From NCBI GenBank assembly GCA_942486035.1, contig CALNXK010000071.1, positions 797,501 through 861,500 on the forward strand: a DNA stretch of 64,000 nucleotides, in the 5' to 3' direction. Below the pieces are notes generated by a model that was given only the letters and a program-made list of their open reading frames with translations, was not told where the DNA came from and did no database searches. Shown here piece by piece: positions 30,930 through 38,588 of the stretch. The stretch comes from Porites lobata (taxonomy: Eukaryota > Cnidaria > Anthozoa > Scleractinia > Poritidae). Each line of letters begins with the position of its first letter. Within the stretch, counting starts at the first letter, position 1. A program made the translations under genes and the position numbers.

Positions 30930-31229
30930 TTACACGCCCAGCACGTCGCGAATGCGTCCGACCGTGTTCCGAACCCCTTTCTTCGCCGATCTCTTGGCAG
31001 CGATGGCCGCAATGGGGAGAGCCTTGCGTTTCAACCCTCTTTTTATCTCTTGGCCGGCCGCCCGTGCCACCTTCTCCCACGACTGCCCTTGGGCGCCCGC
31101 CCGTGCCCCGGCTCGGATGGCCGTGGCCAGAATCGGGCCGCCCCAACGAAAGAGATCCTCTCGAAGTCCTCGTCCATCCTGCGGTGGCAGGGGTGGTGGC
31201 TGGTACCGCGTCAGACTGCCTCCCCACAT
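30930..31229 (-). CDS. 99-aa basic amphipathic protein, possible core/pVI-like component
   Basis: Starts at the first ATG (31229, MWGGSLTRYQ); the open frame upstream has no ATG. The middle is alanine/arginine-rich and amphipathic (GPILATAIRAGARAGAQG) and the C-terminal half is basic (IKRGLKRKALPIAAIAAKRSAKKG). The early GG and amphipathic helix recall adenovirus cement or core proteins, but identity is not established. TATAAAAA at 31261-31268 lies 39 nt upstream. Confidence 0.65.
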   Translation of the reverse strand: MWGGSLTRYQPPPLPPQDGRGLREDLFRWGGPILATAIRAGARAGAQGQSWEKVARAAGQEIKRGLKRKALPIAAIAAKRSAKKGVRNTVGRIRDVLGV

Positions 31230-31260
31230 GATGTGATACGTTTCCCCAAGGCACGCCCCT

Positions 31261-31268
31261 TTTTTATA
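31261..31268 (-). promoter_or_regulatory. TATA box overlapping the stop codon of penton-type protein 2
   Basis: GTATAAAAAAGG: the TAA at 31264-31266 ends the upstream gene and forms part of the TATA box, 39 nt before the ATG at 31229. Confidence 0.7.
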
Positions 31269-32274
31269 CGTCTCGTTGGAACACAAAGGTGATCAGGGTG
31301 CGTCCCGTGCCGAACTGGACCAACCCTCCGTCACTCTCGGCGATTTCCACCTCCACCAGGTCCATGTACTCGCGCCGACACGGTAACCATTGAATGTGCA
31401 AGGGCTCAAAGTAAGCCACCCCCTGGCCTTGGCGCCGGTACTCCACTTCGCGCACCAGCGCATGCAATTGACCCCCGACGATATTGCTGTCCACCAAATC
31501 CGAGTAGACCAGAAAGGTGCGCGAGGGGTCCCCCACCACCGATCGGAAGGCCACGTTCAAGTTGGTGAAGCGCCAATTGAGGCACTGACTCAACTGCAAG
31601 AGACCCCCTTCTATTTTCCACAGATCGTGGTTGTCCAGTTCCGTGTTCTTGACGTCTTTGTAATAATTCCCCCTCTGCTGCGTCTTGTAGGGGAGTTCGT
31701 AATGGAGATTGGGTCCCAAGGCGTACGTGTCCTTTTTCGTCTCCACCAACCACCCCATCAATGTGGCCATGCTCACGTGCACGTGCCATTCCACGAACGC
31801 CATGCCGGTCGTCAACTGGATGTCGTTCAAGTCCTTGGCCAGCATGCGCAGGTCCTCGCCGTCCCATTCGTACGTGACCCGAAACCGGTCGTAGAGCCGT
31901 TTACTCTTGGCTTGCGCTTCTTTCATCTCGTAAAACTGCGATTTTCGTATGATGACTTTCATCAGACTCACCCCATCCACCACGCCGGGATCGTGCAAGA
32001 TATCCTTGATCTGCATGGTGGTCTGGTGGTGGATCGGGGCCACGTCCGCCACACTGTCCACCAACTTGCAGCCCACCTTGAGCACGCGTGGGTTGACGGC
32101 CGTCGTGAGTCTCGAAAACTCCAAGGCCGCGTCCGGGGTGGAGATGACCGCCAGCCCCACCTTCCATCCTCCCCCACTCAAGGCCAACGGCACGGGCAGG
32201 CGCACTTTGAACGCACTGGGGGTGTTGCTGGGAAACTCTTTGGTCGGATCGCTGACCAACACGATGCGATTCAT
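31264..32274 (-). CDS. Penton-type minor capsid protein 2
   Basis: 336 aa from the first ATG (32274), which overlaps the stop of protein 1 as ATGA. The N-terminus FPSNTPSAFKVRLPVPL..GWKVGL and the C-terminal VYSDLVDSNIVGGQL..YMDLVEVEIAESDG are the conserved ends of Polinton/adintovirus penton proteins. It is paralogous to the preceding gene over both ends but lacks its Thr-rich insertion. Two different pentons might occupy different vertices or form mixed pentamers (inference). Confidence 0.85.
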   Translation of the reverse strand: MNRIVLVSDPTKEFPSNTPSAFKVRLPVPLALSGGGWKVGLAVISTPDAALEFSRLTTAVNPRVLKVGCKLVDSVADVAPIHHQTTMQIKDILHDPGVVDGVSLMKVIIRKSQFYEMKEAQAKSKRLYDRFRVTYEWDGEDLRMLAKDLNDIQLTTGMAFVEWHVHVSMATLMGWLVETKKDTYALGPNLHYELPYKTQQRGNYYKDVKNTELDNHDLWKIEGGLLQLSQCLNWRFTNLNVAFRSVVGDPSRTFLVYSDLVDSNIVGGQLHALVREVEYRRQGQGVAYFEPLHIQWLPCRREYMDLVEVEIAESDGGLVQFGTGRTLITFVFQRDV

Positions 32275-34076
32275 GCCTTGAAATGCAACGTCACTTGCGT
32301 CTCTCCTGCCGGGTTCAAGGTCATCAACTGGCCGTTCGTCTCGGCCACTTCCACTTCCAGAATCTCCAGCGTGTCTCCACGCACCCGGTGATACTGCACG
32401 TGTTCCGGTTCCCACCGGATGGGTTGGTCTTTATAGGGCAGGTCTCGCAAGAAGTTCGTGATCTGCGTGCCCACGATGCTGCTTTCCCCCACGTTACAAT
32501 AGAGATGCACCGGACGCGTGGCCGGCTCCCCGTGCGTCGCGGGCGTCACCGTGGTCTTTTTCTGTTTGTCTTGACTCCCCGTATGCGTGGGCGTGGTGGT
32601 CGTTTCGGTGGTACTGCTGGTGGAGGTGGTGGTGGTGTCTCGTCGAATGACCGGATGCGCGTCGTACACGTCGTCGACTTGACTCAGGGGTGGCCACGGC
32701 GCCCCGATGGTGTACCCGTAGACCACCACGTAACATTGATCCGTCAACGTGGCCGGGTACGATTTGGGCACGTCGGCGATGGTCACCGTGACGTGCAGCC
32801 GGGACGAATGGTCCGACTGGGGCGTCAACCGGAAATCTTGCACGAGCCGATGGTAATACACCATGTGCGTGCCCAGGTATTCGTGCACGTGCGTCGTCAC
32901 CGCTGAATCGATATTGCGCGTGTAGAAACTCGTGTAGGCACTCACGCGCGTCTTGTCGAACAAGACCTTGTCGGTCGTGTAGATCTCGACGATGATTCGA
33001 TACGTGAGCCCCTGGCTCAACCGGGTCGTGCCGATGGTCCAACGAAACTTGGGTTCGTACTTGTTGCCGCTTTTCGTCAACGTCATGCCCATGGTCTTTT
33101 TCTTCCAATAATGGGGGGACCCTTCCAGATTGACCCACCCCAAGGACTTAATCCCCGCCTCTTTCGTCCACACGCTCTCGTCCTCCATGATCCATCGGAA
33201 ATGATTCCACAGGACCTGGGGAGGGACGTACACGTGCGTGGTGGCCCGCGCATAGGCTTCGTCCAAATTCACAAACTGCCAATCCATTGCCATGGACAGA
33301 TACATCATCCCCCCGTTCACGTGCACGTAGTTGGAAAACGTGAACAATTGATTCCTATCCGCGTCGGCCGCGAACTTCGGGGACTTGGCCTTGTTCACGT
33401 GCGGGTACATCAACAAATTGGGTCCCAGGATATACGACCTGTCCTCTTTTCTCACCAACCACCCCATTTGTTGAGCCATCACCCGATTGAACCCCAAGTA
33501 AGGGCGCGGTTTGTTGTAGGACAAGTTGAGTTTCTCATTCAAGATCCACAACGTCGGGACCCCCGCCTCGTCCTTCCATTCGAACTGAAGATCATAATTC
33601 ACGTCGGCCGACCCAAACACATATCCCGTATAGAGTTTCGTCCACTTGTCTTGTTCCATCCAACGGACCACTTTTTTCATAAACACCACCCCCGTGGCGG
33701 CTTCGGGCATGTTGGCATCCTCCATGGTCACGGTGATGTCTTGCGTCGCGGTCGAATCGCCGTCCTTCATGGCCCGGGCATACAAACGGGCCAATCGCTG
33801 GTTTTCCGAGCCCCTGAACAAATTGGACTGTCGATGTTCCGTGAGAGGCGCCACCGGCGCGGTGGGGGTGGACGTCACGGGATGCGACGTCACCCCATGC
33901 GACACCGTGTTGGGGGGTCCGGGTAAGTAGACCCCGGCCACACCCACGTGCCAGTTCTTGACGCGCAACGGGTACGGCAATCGCACCTTGAACGACGCCG
34001 GGGTATTGTGGGGAAACTCCGGCTTGCTGGTATTACTCAGCAGCGTGACGTACAGCGATCGACTCGACGGTTCCAT
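32271..34076 (-). CDS. Penton-type minor capsid protein 1, with Thr-rich insertion
   Basis: 601 aa. N-terminal FPHNTPASFKVRLPYPLRV..WHVGVAGVYLP and C-terminal YCNVGESSIVGTQI..TLEILEVEVAETNG define the penton/minor capsid family. Compared with protein 2 it has about 265 extra residues, including a Thr/Ser-rich linker (TTTTSTSSTTETTTTPTHTG) just before the C-terminal domain. Such linkers are often exposed or glycosylated. TATA box at 34108-34115, 39 nt upstream. Confidence 0.85.
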   Translation of the reverse strand: MEPSSRSLYVTLLSNTSKPEFPHNTPASFKVRLPYPLRVKNWHVGVAGVYLPGPPNTVSHGVTSHPVTSTPTAPVAPLTEHRQSNLFRGSENQRLARLYARAMKDGDSTATQDITVTMEDANMPEAATGVVFMKKVVRWMEQDKWTKLYTGYVFGSADVNYDLQFEWKDEAGVPTLWILNEKLNLSYNKPRPYLGFNRVMAQQMGWLVRKEDRSYILGPNLLMYPHVNKAKSPKFAADADRNQLFTFSNYVHVNGGMMYLSMAMDWQFVNLDEAYARATTHVYVPPQVLWNHFRWIMEDESVWTKEAGIKSLGWVNLEGSPHYWKKKTMGMTLTKSGNKYEPKFRWTIGTTRLSQGLTYRIIVEIYTTDKVLFDKTRVSAYTSFYTRNIDSAVTTHVHEYLGTHMVYYHRLVQDFRLTPQSDHSSRLHVTVTIADVPKSYPATLTDQCYVVVYGYTIGAPWPPLSQVDDVYDAHPVIRRDTTTTSTSSTTETTTTPTHTGSQDKQKKTTVTPATHGEPATRPVHLYCNVGESSIVGTQITNFLRDLPYKDQPIRWEPEHVQYHRVRGDTLEILEVEVAETNGQLMTLNPAGETQVTLHFKA

Positions 34077-34107
34077 CTCTCGTGTGGTCCTCTCGGGTCA
34101 GACCTCT

Positions 34108-34115
34108 TTTTTATA
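34108..34115 (-). promoter_or_regulatory. TATA box overlapping the integrase stop codon
   Basis: CTATAAAAAAG: the integrase TAA (34111-34113) lies inside the TATA box of penton gene 1, 39 nt before its ATG. Confidence 0.7.
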
Positions 34116-35211
34116 GGAACGTCGTCAATTTACGCTTGGACCCGGGTACCCGGGCCAGACTACGTTTCGGGATCCAACTGTCGTATTTGTTCGGCCAACC
34201 TTTCCAACGCACCTTGACCTCCTGGCGTCGACGCTGCAACACTTTCTCCACGCGAAACAGCGCGTCGTCCGGCACGTCGACCTTCTGCACGTCTTGCTCG
34301 TAAAAGGTGCCTTTGACGGGCGTGCCATCCCACTCCTTGATTTTATAGGTAGCCACGGGGCCCGGCACGGCCCGGTCGATGAGAAACACCTCTTCGGTCC
34401 ACCCGGGCAGATAGCCTTTCTCGAACGGACGGTGCTGTTTCTGCAACCGCACGCGATCCCCGGCTTTCCATTTCGGACGTACGCGACGCGCCAGACGTTG
34501 GCCGTACAACCGTTGCCAGACCTGGCGTTGGTTCGTCCACGTCACGTCGCGAGGGGCCATGCCGATACTGCGGTGTTTGGTCACATTGTAGCCCTGCACC
34601 AACGCGGGTAACGCGTCCACGTACCGGTACGTGTTGCGAGCGGTAAAGTACCGGTACATGCGTTCTTTCAAGGTGCGATTGAATCGTTCCACCACCGACG
34701 CCTTGGTATCCCCGTAGGTCGAGAAATGATGAATCTTGCGACGCGTCATCAAAGCCTGAAACGTACGGTTGTAAAACTCTTTGCCGGCATCCGTCTGCAA
34801 TCGCACGGGGTGACGTCCTCGGGCGCGTTTCAGGAGGCGTTCGAACGCCGCGGCCACCGCCACGCCCGTCTTGCTCTTCAACGGTTCCACCCACGCGTAC
34901 TTGGACAAGACATCGATCACCGTCAACAAATAACGCATCCCCCGATTCCATTGTTTCAACGGTTGCATCTCCACCAGATCGGCTACCCATTGGTCGTCCA
35001 TGCCATGCACCACCACCGGTAAGGTCGGGAACCGTCGTCGCCGTGGTTTGTGCAAGGTGTAACTCAACAACCCTTGCAATTTCGCCCGGGCACGCGACAC
35101 CGGCACGCCGTGCGCTTGCGCCAAACGCGCGACACCCCCCAAACTCCCGCGCAACGAGGGCGTTTCGTAGGCGTCCGCCCAACTCACGCGGCGCTGCTGC
35201 TTCTTCCTCAT
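34111..35211 (-). CDS. Retrovirus-type integrase with C-terminal chromodomain
   Basis: 366 aa from the first ATG (35211); the frame extends to a GTG at 35238. Catalytic triad Asp78 (WVADLVEM), Asp141 (LQTDAGKEFYN) and Glu175 (KASVVERFNRTLKERM), all present. Residues about 318-352 (ALFRVEKVLQ..VKVRWKGW..YDSWIPKRSL) form a chromodomain, which in related elements steers insertion to particular chromatin. It performs the joining of the element ends to host DNA and makes the 6-bp target duplication. Complete, no damage seen. Confidence 0.95.
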   Translation of the reverse strand: MRKKQQRRVSWADAYETPSLRGSLGGVARLAQAHGVPVSRARAKLQGLLSYTLHKPRRRRFPTLPVVVHGMDDQWVADLVEMQPLKQWNRGMRYLLTVIDVLSKYAWVEPLKSKTGVAVAAAFERLLKRARGRHPVRLQTDAGKEFYNRTFQALMTRRKIHHFSTYGDTKASVVERFNRTLKERMYRYFTARNTYRYVDALPALVQGYNVTKHRSIGMAPRDVTWTNQRQVWQRLYGQRLARRVRPKWKAGDRVRLQKQHRPFEKGYLPGWTEEVFLIDRAVPGPVATYKIKEWDGTPVKGTFYEQDVQKVDVPDDALFRVEKVLQRRRQEVKVRWKGWPNKYDSWIPKRSLARVPGSKRKLTTFL

Positions 35212-35263
35212 ATCGCACGCGCAATCACGACAAGACACCGTCGACTCTCTTTCTTATTTTTTT

Positions 35264-36247
35264 TTATTGGTTCAAACGATCCCGGCGTGGCTGCCACCAG
35301 GCAGGGTCCGAGGAGGCCCGGCGGATCTCGTTCAATCGCTCCAGTTCGTCGGCGGTAAACACGCTGCCGCGCCACACTTTGGGTTTCCCCTCCAACCAAT
35401 GGTCGCGCAACTCTCTCAGGACCCGCGGACTCTCGGGATGATGCCCGTCTTCCCCTTCGTACCGAGCGTACGCCAACAGCAACACTTGACGACGGGCGTC
35501 CGGCGTGCTGGCCCCTTGATACTCCTCCCAAGCGCCGTGCATCCAGGGACGATACCTCAGTCCTTCGAAGAGGCCCGGGGAGGCCAGGGTGTTGTACCCA
35601 TTGTCGCACATCATGAACCCTTTGGTCGTCGACCCGTCCACGCCCCGCATTCGGGCGGCCAAGCAGTCTCGTTTAGCCCTGGGGAGGTGGGGGCTGCTCC
35701 AGTCTTCGCCACGGACGCGACGACGCATCTTGCCCGATAACGGCAGGTTCAACCACAGGAAACAGCGACAACTTCCGTCGCGACAGGCCAGGTACATGCG
35801 CTGGGGGTTTTTCTCCGACCCGCTCTTGCGCAGCGATAACCGTCGATCGCAAAAACACGTCAGCTCGTCCCATCGTTGACGCAATTCCTCGTGCAACTGT
35901 TGGGTCACCAAGGTCATCCATTCGTCCACGCGGTCTTGGGGACTGAACACGGGACACGTGTCGCGCGGGCAGTACACATAGACAAACTCGTCCTTGCGTC
36001 CCTCGGACAAGGTCTCCTCAGGATGTAACGGGCACATCCATACCCCGGGTCGGTCCACGGGCGCGTACGGGACAGGCTCCGTCTGCGTGGCCTGATCCAT
36101 CTCGTTCAAGAACCAGGCGGCCAACTCGCCTTCTTCCAACACCTCCGTCTTGTCTTCCAACGCCTCCTCCGCTCGACGTTTCTGGCCTTTGGCACGACCG
36201 GCCGGCACGGGCGCCGGACGCGTAGGGTGTCTCGTACAAGCGGCCAT
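35264..36247 (-). CDS. Zinc-finger protein with GRF-like motif
   Basis: 327 aa from the first ATG (36247). An early lysine/arginine patch (AKGQKRR) may be a nuclear signal. A first Cys/His cluster spans C72, H75, C93, C98. A second, CFC(131-133)..YLAC155..C160RC162FLWLN, follows the GRF zinc-finger pattern that binds single-stranded nucleic acid in DNA-processing proteins. Otherwise unrecognised. TATAAAAC at 36281-36288 is 41 nt upstream. Its TAA stop lies inside an A-rich stretch that reads as AATAAA and may also serve the integrase gene as a TATA-like element. Confidence 0.75.
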   Translation of the reverse strand: MAACTRHPTRPAPVPAGRAKGQKRRAEEALEDKTEVLEEGELAAWFLNEMDQATQTEPVPYAPVDRPGVWMCPLHPEETLSEGRKDEFVYVYCPRDTCPVFSPQDRVDEWMTLVTQQLHEELRQRWDELTCFCDRRLSLRKSGSEKNPQRMYLACRDGSCRCFLWLNLPLSGKMRRRVRGEDWSSPHLPRAKRDCLAARMRGVDGSTTKGFMMCDNGYNTLASPGLFEGLRYRPWMHGAWEEYQGASTPDARRQVLLLAYARYEGEDGHHPESPRVLRELRDHWLEGKPKVWRGSVFTADELERLNEIRRASSDPAWWQPRRDRLNQ

Positions 36248-36280
36248 GATGAAACAAGGTCGCACGAGGCGCCCCGCGCC

Positions 36281-36288
36281 GTTTTATA
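36281..36288 (-). promoter_or_regulatory. TATA box TATAAAAC for the zinc-finger gene
   Basis: 41 nt upstream of the ATG at 36247; the first promoter of the leftward virion/integration block. Confidence 0.65.
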
Positions 36289-36400
36289 CGCCCGGTCGAT
36301 CACGTGTCCTCATGACGTCCCCCATGCCTTATAAGGACCCAACTCCCCGTGAGTGGTCAGGTCAGGCTCCGCCCCCCACGTGCTCACCCCGTGCTCACTC

Positions 36401-36408
36401 CATAAAAC
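36401..36408 (+). promoter_or_regulatory. TATA-like box CATAAAAC for the rightward gene pair
   Basis: 35 nt upstream of the ATG at 36436. Together with 36281-36288 it makes the 36248-36435 gap a divergent promoter. Confidence 0.6.
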
Positions 36409-36435
36409 CTCTCTGTCCTCGACTCCAGGCCAGTC

Positions 36436-36912
36436 ATGCAAAAAGGCCCCATGTCACGACCAGCCAGGCGACGGAGACGAAAACGTCGTTCGCTCGGGAC
36501 CATGCCCCAACTGCAGGACTACACGGTCTACACCCCCGACAACCAAATCGCCGACTTGGCCGACCGCCAGGGCATGACCGTTCACCTCATCGAGGGTCCG
36601 ACCCAGCACGTGCTCCGCGACGCGCATACCGTCTACCTCTTTGGGTCGTACACCCCCTTACGGGACATGGATGAGACCGGCCGCGTGACCGAGCTCGCCT
36701 CGTCTTTGGGCAAAGCGTTGTTGCTGTGTGACGTCACCACCGGGCAATGGTATAAACGGGCCCCCAGCGACCAGACTTTCACTCCGCTCTCGGCCTCGAC
36801 CTTTCCGGTGCTTCATCCACGCAGTGCCGTCTTGGGCCTCCGTTCCCTGCCGCTGCACCACCTGCAACTCACCTCGCTCTTCCAACGCACTCGAGACACG
36901 CTGTCCTCATGA
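36436..36912 (+). CDS. 158-aa unknown protein with nuclear-signal-like start
   Basis: The N-terminus has a basic run (RPARRRRRKRR) like a nuclear localisation signal, followed by a mixed alpha/beta-looking globular part (TVHLIEGPTQHVL, TVYLFGSYTPL, KALLLCDVTTG). No family recognised. Its TGA stop overlaps the ATG of the next gene (36909) as ATGA. Probably expressed apart from the virion genes because it lies on the opposite strand under its own TATA-like box. Confidence 0.65.
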   Translation: MQKGPMSRPARRRRRKRRSLGTMPQLQDYTVYTPDNQIADLADRQGMTVHLIEGPTQHVLRDAHTVYLFGSYTPLRDMDETGRVTELASSLGKALLLCDVTTGQWYKRAPSDQTFTPLSASTFPVLHPRSAVLGLRSLPLHHLQLTSLFQRTRDTLSS

Positions 36913-37106
36913 ATGCCGAGTACCATCGACGTCTACGCCTCGAGGACTATCGCACTTTGGACGAGTATCTCCGCGAACGCATCCGACGAGGGTTGCAAGC
37001 GCATCACGATCACACCGAGATGCTCCTTCACCTGCAAGATCAATACCGAGAGGTTTACAAACGTTACGTGCAAGAACTCGCGCAACGCGATCGACCCGAG
37101 CGATGA
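36909..37106 (+). CDS. 65-aa charged helical protein
   Basis: Highly charged, probably one long helix or coiled coil (YRTLDEYLRERIRRGLQAHH..LLHLQDQYREVYKRYVQEL). Coupled to the upstream gene by an ATGA overlap. The poly(A) signal AATAAA begins four bases after its stop. Function unknown. Confidence 0.6.
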   Translation: MNAEYHRRLRLEDYRTLDEYLRERIRRGLQAHHDHTEMLLHLQDQYREVYKRYVQELAQRDRPER

Positions 37107-37109
37107 ATC

Positions 37110-37115
37110 AATAAA
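37110..37115 (+). terminator. Poly(A) signal AATAAA after the rightward gene pair
   Basis: Directly follows the stop at 37104-37106 and precedes a long T-run. Confidence 0.65.
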
Positions 37116-37218
37116 CCTATTTTTTTTTTTTAATCTGAAGGTTGATCATTGACTTTTGCAAAGGTGGGCGGGACCCCAAAGGGGGTCCCTGATAAAATAT
37201 TGAAGGGTGAGTGGGTTT

Positions 37219-37803
37219 TTAGGTCTTGGGGCGGCGAGGGCGGAGGCGTGTCTGCCAGTCGCGTTGAGCCCACACGTTGTTCACACGACGTATCTTCTTG
37301 CGGTAGGCCCGCTGTTCCCGCTGGTACTCCCGCTCTTCCTCTTCTTCTTCGTCCCCACACTCGTGGCCCTCCCCGCAATAGTGACAGTACACAAAAGGCC
37401 ACTCGACTGCCTGGTCGGGCCGGATGTGGTCGTCCTCGCCAAAGGTAGCCCTGAACCAGCGATAGAACCGGGCGTCACCATAGCGGCCGAACATCGTGCG
37501 CATCAGGCGCCGGTAAAAATACCCCGTCACGGGCCGCAACAGGTTGCCATGGCGAGGTACAGAAAACCCCTTGAGGCTGATGAGGCGCTTGCGTTTGGGG
37601 CACCGGGGAAAATAACACATCTCCTGGCGCACTTGCCACCACCCACTCGCATCGCGATCCTCCACCGTCGCTAATCGATACAGTCTCGCGATGATTTCGT
37701 AAATCTCGTCGGGTAAGACCGGTAAATCGTCGGGTACAGGAACATCGTCGGGTACAGGAACCACAGGAAAACCAGGAATACCAAACGGCAAAGAGTCCGC
37801 CAT
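37219..37803 (-). CDS. 194-aa unknown protein with acidic and basic C-terminal segments
   Basis: Begins with a Pro/Val-rich part repeating VPVPDD. The centre has KGFSVPRHGNLLRPVTGYFYRRLMR, then a Cys/His group CHYCGEGHEC, an acidic run of glutamates and a basic C-terminus. A small zinc site is possible. No family recognised. TATAAG at 37855-37860 lies 57 nt upstream. Confidence 0.65.
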   Translation of the reverse strand: MADSLPFGIPGFPVVPVPDDVPVPDDLPVLPDEIYEIIARLYRLATVEDRDASGWWQVRQEMCYFPRCPKRKRLISLKGFSVPRHGNLLRPVTGYFYRRLMRTMFGRYGDARFYRWFRATFGEDDHIRPDQAVEWPFVYCHYCGEGHECGDEEEEEEREYQREQRAYRKKIRRVNNVWAQRDWQTRLRPRRPKT

Positions 37804-38018
37804 CTTTGTTCAAAGACCCACTGCAGACAACCTGAGTCGGAACCGGTCCCACCTCTTATACGCTGGGTCACGTGCCTTCCCATCCTCCCCGTTCGACCCC
37901 TCGAAAAAGAGGGGGGATGGGGGGGTATCCCCCCCTCCTTAGAGACCCTTCCCAGAGGGGCTTGGCGCCCCCTCTGAGAGGGCCATATAAGAGACCCTCC
38001 CATCGACGCTGCACCTCG
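37804..38018. promoter_or_regulatory. Divergent promoter with GC-rich near-palindrome
   Basis: Minus-strand TATAAG (37855-37860) faces the 194-aa gene; plus-strand TATAAG (37986-37991) faces the gene at 38019/38110. The GC-rich element 37908-37938 lies between them, about 48 bp from each box. Confidence 0.6.
37908..37938. repeat. GC-rich near-palindrome, copy 2 (inverted relative to copy 1)
   Basis: AGAGGGGGGATGGGGGGG followed by TATCCCCCCCTCC; its reverse complement matches 22751-22780 over about 28 bp. Long G-runs also suit quadruplex formation. Confidence 0.7.
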
Positions 38019-38588
38019 ATGCTGACCATGCTGTTGATCGCACCCATCACCGTAGTCTCGTTGACCTTCGTGTGGGTCGCTCTCGTGCTGCACACCCAAG
38101 TTCCCGATCATGGCACCCATGGCCTTCAATCGAGACTACCTGGACGAGTACTTGGACACGTTATGGGAGCTGAGAGAAAACATTTCCATGGACCTAGACT
38201 GGGGCTACGAATGCCGTCTGAACCGCATGTGCCAGCAAGTGAGGCGCCAGTTGATCGACCCCCACGTGGCGGACAAGCAGCGACGATCGTGCGAATTCGC
38301 CTACACCACCTGTGTCCAAAATCTAGAGACGTGCCGGGAAAACCTGGAAGGCCTCAGAGATACTGTACGGTACTTGTTCGAACAGTCACCCGAAGACCAT
38401 CCCAGTACCCACGCCCACTACCAAGACATCCTCTACAGCATCGAGAACCAAGAAAAGGGACTCCTCCACATCCAAGCCGTGTTCCGAAGTCACCTGTGAA
38501 CGCTCTGACCCCACCACCACCACCACCACCCACGAGTTCGGGTCGACGTGCCCGCCTGTACCATCGTCTGAAGATCAGACTCCACTAG
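38019..38588 (+). CDS. Possible small membrane protein ORF overlapping the 129-aa gene
   Basis: First ATG downstream (33 nt) of the TATAAG at 37986. The first 27 residues (MLTMLLIAPITVVSLTF...) form a convincing hydrophobic helix. After about residue 30 the frame runs over the 129-aa gene in another frame and looks like an out-of-frame shadow. It may be a short signal-anchor leader, a dual-coding ORF, or chance. Confidence 0.3.
   Translation: MLTMLLIAPITVVSLTFVWVALVLHTQVPDHGTHGLQSRLPGRVLGHVMGAERKHFHGPRLGLRMPSEPHVPASEAPVDRPPRGGQAATIVRIRLHHLCPKSRDVPGKPGRPQRYCTVLVRTVTRRPSQYPRPLPRHPLQHREPRKGTPPHPSRVPKSPVNALTPPPPPPPTSSGRRARLYHRLKIRLH
38110..38499 (+). CDS. 129-aa helical unknown protein
   Basis: Well-formed coding frame with a plausible helical composition (YLDEYLDTLWELRENISMD.., NLETCRENLEGLRDTVRYLFEQ) and five cysteines. 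Its ATG is not the first after the TATA box, so it may be reached by leaky scanning or by splicing. Ends just before the right inverted repeat, which supplies the poly(A) signal. Function unknown. Confidence 0.6.
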   Translation: MAPMAFNRDYLDEYLDTLWELRENISMDLDWGYECRLNRMCQQVRRQLIDPHVADKQRRSCEFAYTTCVQNLETCRENLEGLRDTVRYLFEQSPEDHPSTHAHYQDILYSIENQEKGLLHIQAVFRSHL

